Shown here: piece by piece, positions 60,430 through 64,000 of the stretch | Layout: every line of letters starts with the position of its first letter | Numbering within the stretch: the first letter of the stretch is position 1 | NCBI RefSeq assembly: GCF_020497125.1 | Contig: NC_059084.1 | Coordinates: 10,939,501 to 11,003,500, forward strand | Direction of reading: 5' to 3' | Origin: Mauremys mutica | Taxonomy: Eukaryota > Chordata > Testudines > Geoemydidae | Length of the DNA stretch: 64,000 bases | The notes under the pieces: generated by a model | Told to the model about the DNA's origin: nothing | The model's database searches: none | Seen by the model: the letters and a program-made list of their open reading frames with translations, nothing else | Position numbers and translations under genes: made by a program

Positions 60430-60778
60430 TTCTAAACCAGTGGTTCCCAAACTTGTTCTGCCACTTGTGCAGGGAAAGCCCCTGGTGGGCCGGGCCGGTT
60501 TGTTTGCCTGCCGTGTCCGCAGGTTCGGCTGATCGCGACTCCCAGTGGCCGCGGTTTGCTGCTCCAGGCCAATGGGAGCTGCTAGAAGCGGCGCAGGCTG
60601 AGGGACGTACTGGCCACCGCTTCCAGCAGCTCCCATTGGCCAGGAGCAGCAAACCGTGGCCACTGGGAGCCATGATTGGCCGAACCTGTGGACGCGGCAG
60701 GCAAACAAACCGGCCCGGCCCGCCAGGGGCTTTCCCTGCACAGGCAGCGGAACAAGTTTGGGAACCACTGTTCTAAAC
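60430..60778. mobile_element. Palindromic hAT MITE (333 bp)
   Basis: The element is 60438-60770 with the exact 8-bp duplication TTCTAAAC (60430-60437 and 60771-60778). The TIR starts CAGTGGTTCCCAAACTTGTT, as in the element at 6195, and the internal arms match. It belongs to the same subfamily, slightly longer because of the insert 'gctagaagcggcgcaggctg'. Confidence 0.9.
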
Positions 60779-60782
60779 AGTA

Positions 60783-61340
60783 GGCGCAAACAGGGCCGGC
60801 TCCAGGGTTTTTGCCACCCCAAGCAGCAAAAAAAAAAAAAAAAGCCACGGTCGCGATCTGCAGCTCTACCACCACCGCTTCAGTCTTTGGGTATGTCTAC
60901 ACTACCCACTGGATTGATGGGTAGTGATCGATCTATTGGGGATCGATTTATCACAGCTAGTGTAGACGCGATAAAATCAATCCCCGATCGCTCGGCTGTC
61001 GACTTCGGAACTCCACCGCGGCGAGAGGCGGAAGTGGAGTCGATGGGGAAGCAGCAGCGGTCGACTTGCTGCTGTCCTCACGGCCAGGTAAATCGACCTA
61101 AGATACGCCGACTTCAGCTACGCTATTTGCATAGCTGAAGTTGCGTATCTTAGGTCGACTTCCCCCGCAGTGTAGACCGAGCCTTCGATGGCAATTCAGC
61201 GGCTGGTCCTTCGCTCCAAGAGGGAGTCAGGGAACCGCCGCCAAATTGCAGCCGAAGACCCGGACGTGCCGCCCCTCACCGTTGGCCGCCCCAAGCAGCT
61301 GCTTGCTGGGCTGGTGCCTGGAACCGGCTCTGGGAGCAAG
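60783..61340. mobile_element. CAGGGCCGGCTCCAGG element, split by a GTCTACACT element
   Basis: The outer element runs from CAGGGCCGGCTCCAGG (60791) to the inverted end 'cctggaaccggctctg' (61332). The flanking 8-mers GGCGCAAA and GGAGCAAG match at 6 of 8. It belongs to the same family as 43253-43466. It starts only 20 bp after the hAT MITE at 60438-60770. Confidence 0.75.
60889..61183. mobile_element. Nested GTCTACACT element with internal hairpins
   Basis: 'gggtatgtctacactaccca' at the left and 'gcagtgtagaccgagcc' at the right are the ends, roughly inverted. Two internal hairpins are visible. One has arms 'cgacctaagatacgc' plus 'acttcagcta' against their complements, with 'cgctatttgca' between (about 61093-61159). 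The other is in the 'ggatcgattta' region. The duplication is too short to fix (2-3 bp). Confidence 0.65.
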
Positions 61341-61344
61341 GGAC

Positions 61345-62640
61345 AAGCCAAGGTTTCCCTGCCTTTTCCACACCATGACTCCATGTTACAACAGACAAAA
61401 GGTGGGGGTTGGACCCTCCACATTGTGGACTCTTAAGATAAGCCCTTCATTTCATATACAGCAGTTAGCAGGTACAGGATAGTTACAACCTCCTCTGGGC
61501 CTGTTTGTGACCCCATGGGCTTCAAACCCCCAGGTTGTGGACTCATATGATGAACCATTCACTTCACGTACAGCATACAGTCTCCAAAACCTCACAGCTC
61601 TACAGCTGCTCATAGTGAAATACAGAAGCTACTTACAGTGTGGGTTATCACAGCACCTCCCAGTCCTCAGGTAAGAGTGAAAATTCCTGTTCTTTTTCTC
61701 ATTTGAATTATTTTGGCAAATGTTACTTGGCTGGAAGTTTGTATTAACTGAGGGACATCTTCTGTCCCCTTATATCTTGTGGCGACTCGGCTAATGGTCT
61801 GAACTTAGCACATATCTGGGTTCTGTTCATATCTACTGTTCGGTTTATCTGAAGCAAACTGTTGTCTTTTATTTGGAATCAGGCTGTGCTGTGTTTCACC
61901 AAGGCCACCCAGGAGAATCTCTATTCACCTCTTTTTACTGGCAATGTCAACAAAACGCTTTTCCCAACCTCCTTTGCTATCATCAGTTTCCCGTCTCTTT
62001 CTGACAGATAACGAAGCACATAAGTGCTGTGTCGTCTCAGGTATCTTACTGGGGCATCAAAACTCATCCCTAAAACGAACAGAAATGACTTGACATAGTT
62101 CAGGCTCTTGCTGTTTGTGCACTTGGATGCCACTAGCATGCATCATTTCTGGCTCTTTTCTTGATTTAGCTTTGTGCTGTCAGGCTGCTCATTGTGTGTG
62201 GGAAGAGAGATGAGCTGAGGAGACCAATGTCAGAGATAAAACCAGCTACACAGGCAATTTGTGAAGGCTCTCACTGACTGTTAGGATAAAATTAGGAGGA
62301 GGGTTCCTCAAAGAGAATTTAGAGTTTGTGAAAGACGACTGACTGATAAACCGCCCATGTTTGCCACAGAACAGTCTCCTCACCCTGTGCCTCAACTCTG
62401 ACCTGTTGGATCACCTCTAGGTTGAGAGGAGTTCAGACTGCCTGGCTCATGCAGCCCATGACCTCTCTGCTGAGACTGCCAACAAAGCCAAAGTGCATTG
62501 CGTACTGAGAAGAAAGTGCTCTCTTTGTGTGTGAGCAGTGTGACTAAGCTGACGTTACTCAGAGAGAAGAAGCACCAACTAGCGGGAATGAGAGATTCTT
62601 TGGTCTGCTCAAAAAAACAAAACCAAACCCCTGTTATTCA
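61345..62640. other. Unique sequence with one imperfect direct repeat
   Basis: A block of about 42 bp at 61421-61462 ('ttgtggactc...tacagca') recurs imperfectly at 61532-61573. No gene is recognised. Confidence 0.4.
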
Positions 62641-62659
62641 ATAGAAAATTGGGTGTGTG

Positions 62660-62905
62660 GGGGAGTTTATTACATTTAAATATTTATATATATATAAAAA
62701 CATCTACTTTCACTGGAAAATTTCAACTTTTCAGCAAAAAATTGAAAACTGAAAAGTTTCCAGTTTTCTGCCCCCACATTTTTGTGTTGTTTTTGACAAA
62801 ACTGAAAATCTTCCACAGCAAATTTTCGTGAGAACTTTTTTTCTTTTAATTTCATTGAAATTGTCCACAGGGAAAAAACCAGCCAAAGAAAAATATTTCC
62901 TGACC
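62660..62905. repeat. AT-rich GAAAATTT repeat
   Basis: It contains 'actggaaaatttcaactttt', 'gaaaactgaaaagtttccag' and 'ttcattgaaattgtccacag', which are mutually complementary in part. Same class as 14735 and 63185. Confidence 0.45.
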
Positions 62906-63184
62906 AGTTCAAGAGCCCCTATTTGCCAAGGCCTGAAGCCAAGCCCTGCATTGGGATCAATGGGGAGCTCCACAACCCCAAGGGGGAGTGCTTGCAAATA
63001 TTGTGTACTTGAGCAAGGTGGTTGCTGTGCCACCTCTGAAGAGGGTGCAGTGTACACTCTCTTCCATGCCTAGCCAGGTCTGCTGGTAGTTTAGGACAGA
63101 TTCCTTGGACCCACCGTCCCTAATGCCTCTCCAGCCCCTTTGCAGAGGCTAGTTTCAACAGTGGTATTAGCTACAGCTGGCCAG

Positions 63185-63610
63185 GAACTTTCTGACAAAA
63201 CATTTTTTCATTGGAAAATGCCAGTCTGTTAAAACAAACTGTTCACGGAAAAGGGTCAGTTTTCACGAATTGTTCAACTAAAAAAAATGTTTCAAAATGG
63301 TCAACATTTTTGACCTTTTTTTAAACAAAAAATCCTGGTTTTCTGGTTTGAAATGACTTTTGGGTTCCAAAATTTAAGATACTTATAGCACAAAAATTAT
63401 CTTTTGAAATGAAAAATGGTTGGAAACAAAACAAAATGTTTCAAAATTATTGAAACAAACCATTTCATTTGCGCCAAACTGAATTTTATTTTGTTTTTTC
63501 ATCTTCATTTTTCCAAAATTTTTGACTTTTCATCTTGATTTGGGCTGGGAAATTTTTTCAATATCTTAAAATGTTTGTGGAACAGGAAACCCATGTCCCA
63601 CGCAGCTCTA
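63185..63610. repeat. AT-rich GAAATTTT repeat
   Basis: 'gacaaaacattttttcattg', 'aaaaaatgtttcaaaatggt', 'gaaatgaaaaatggttggaa' and a 'ttgggctgggaaatttttt' right part. Same family as above. Confidence 0.45.
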
Positions 63611-63724
63611 TTAACCCTGTGAAGTTCATGTCTCTCATTGCGCCTGGCCAAACTATACTGTAATTACGCTAAGAAAAAGATAGCACTGTGAACGTTTCAT
63701 CTGAGGATCTCAGTGAGAAATACA

Positions 63725-63910
63725 CATATGAATGAATTAAATCCTGCATCTCCTCCTCCTGTCAAGTAGGTGTTATCTCCATTTTACAGCTAGGAAACTG
63801 AGATTATGTGATTGACCCAAGTCACACAGCACTTAAGGGACAAAGCTGGAATAGAACTCGTGATTCCTGACTCTCACTTCACCTGCTCTAACCATGAAAC
63901 TACACTCGCC
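63725..63910 (-). repeat. MIR-like CORE-SINE fragment
   Basis: 'tctccattttacagctagga', 'ctgagattatgtgattgacc', 'aagtcacacagcacttaagg' and 'aactcgtgattcctgactct' form a MIR core and head in reverse. Confidence 0.75.
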
Positions 63911-64000
63911 CTTAGCAGCCAGAGACTACAGCTGGGAAAGGAAATTTGAAATAAGAAGCTACTGCAGTGGGAAACGTACTGACCTTCCTGGCATAGCTTT

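Noticed and set aside
60278..61482. Overlapping frames up to 164 codons
   Set aside because: They cover hAT and other TIR elements; the same peptides reappear at 6049-6540 and 31324-31752 because the MITE arms are the same.

Overview
This window reads as non-coding nuclear DNA from a reptile, most likely a turtle. The assignment is an inference from the repeat families: palindromic hAT MITEs whose arms carry the 'GGCCGGTTTGTTTACCTGCC' type sequence, CORE-SINE/MIR-like copies, Penelope-like (PLE) hairpin termini, and many short inverted repeats centred on 'CATTGACTTCAATGG'. I know these mainly from turtle genomes, with crocodilian relatives. I found no convincing exon of a host protein-coding gene, no tRNA or rRNA gene and no CRISPR array. 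Nearly all open reading frames are chance frames or lie inside mobile elements.

Layout: 1-6.2 kb is mostly unique, with MIR-like fragments and a foldback element at 3463-3717 flanked by a 10-bp duplication. From 6.2 to 17.2 kb there is a hAT MITE with an exact 8-bp target duplication (6195-6508), a hAT MITE with another TIR element inside it (13951-14543), and a decayed PLE on the minus strand (15465-16690) that keeps readable GIY-YIG-region peptides and is itself interrupted by a DNA element. From 17 to 31 kb the DNA is AT-rich and mostly unique, with two PLE hairpins (20967-21184, 26693-26972). Two further hAT elements with perfect 8-bp duplications lie at 30681-30920 and 31386-31728. The stretch 31.98-34.72 kb is repeat-poor. 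A retrovirus-type solo LTR lies at 42793-43107 on the minus strand, and a 214-bp TIR element follows at 43245-43474. The end of the window holds MIR copies, a TIR element (48598-48821), a MIR split by a PLE hairpin (51905-52530), a short PLE hairpin with a 16-bp duplication (54093-54276), a Ty3/gypsy polymerase relic (55372-55990), a LINE 3' end (57258-58052), and a cluster of three stacked DNA elements (60430-61340).

The most interesting signal is the set of five PLE-type termini. Each is built wholly or partly as an inverted repeat, and each contains, intact or decayed, a hammerhead-ribozyme-like core (CUGAnGA, a stem, GAAA, a very short stem III). Only the copy at 54175-54212 keeps all core positions. 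Three others have lost the G of GAAA, each by a C-to-T or G-to-A change at the same CpG. Family names rest on recognition by eye, not on database comparison.
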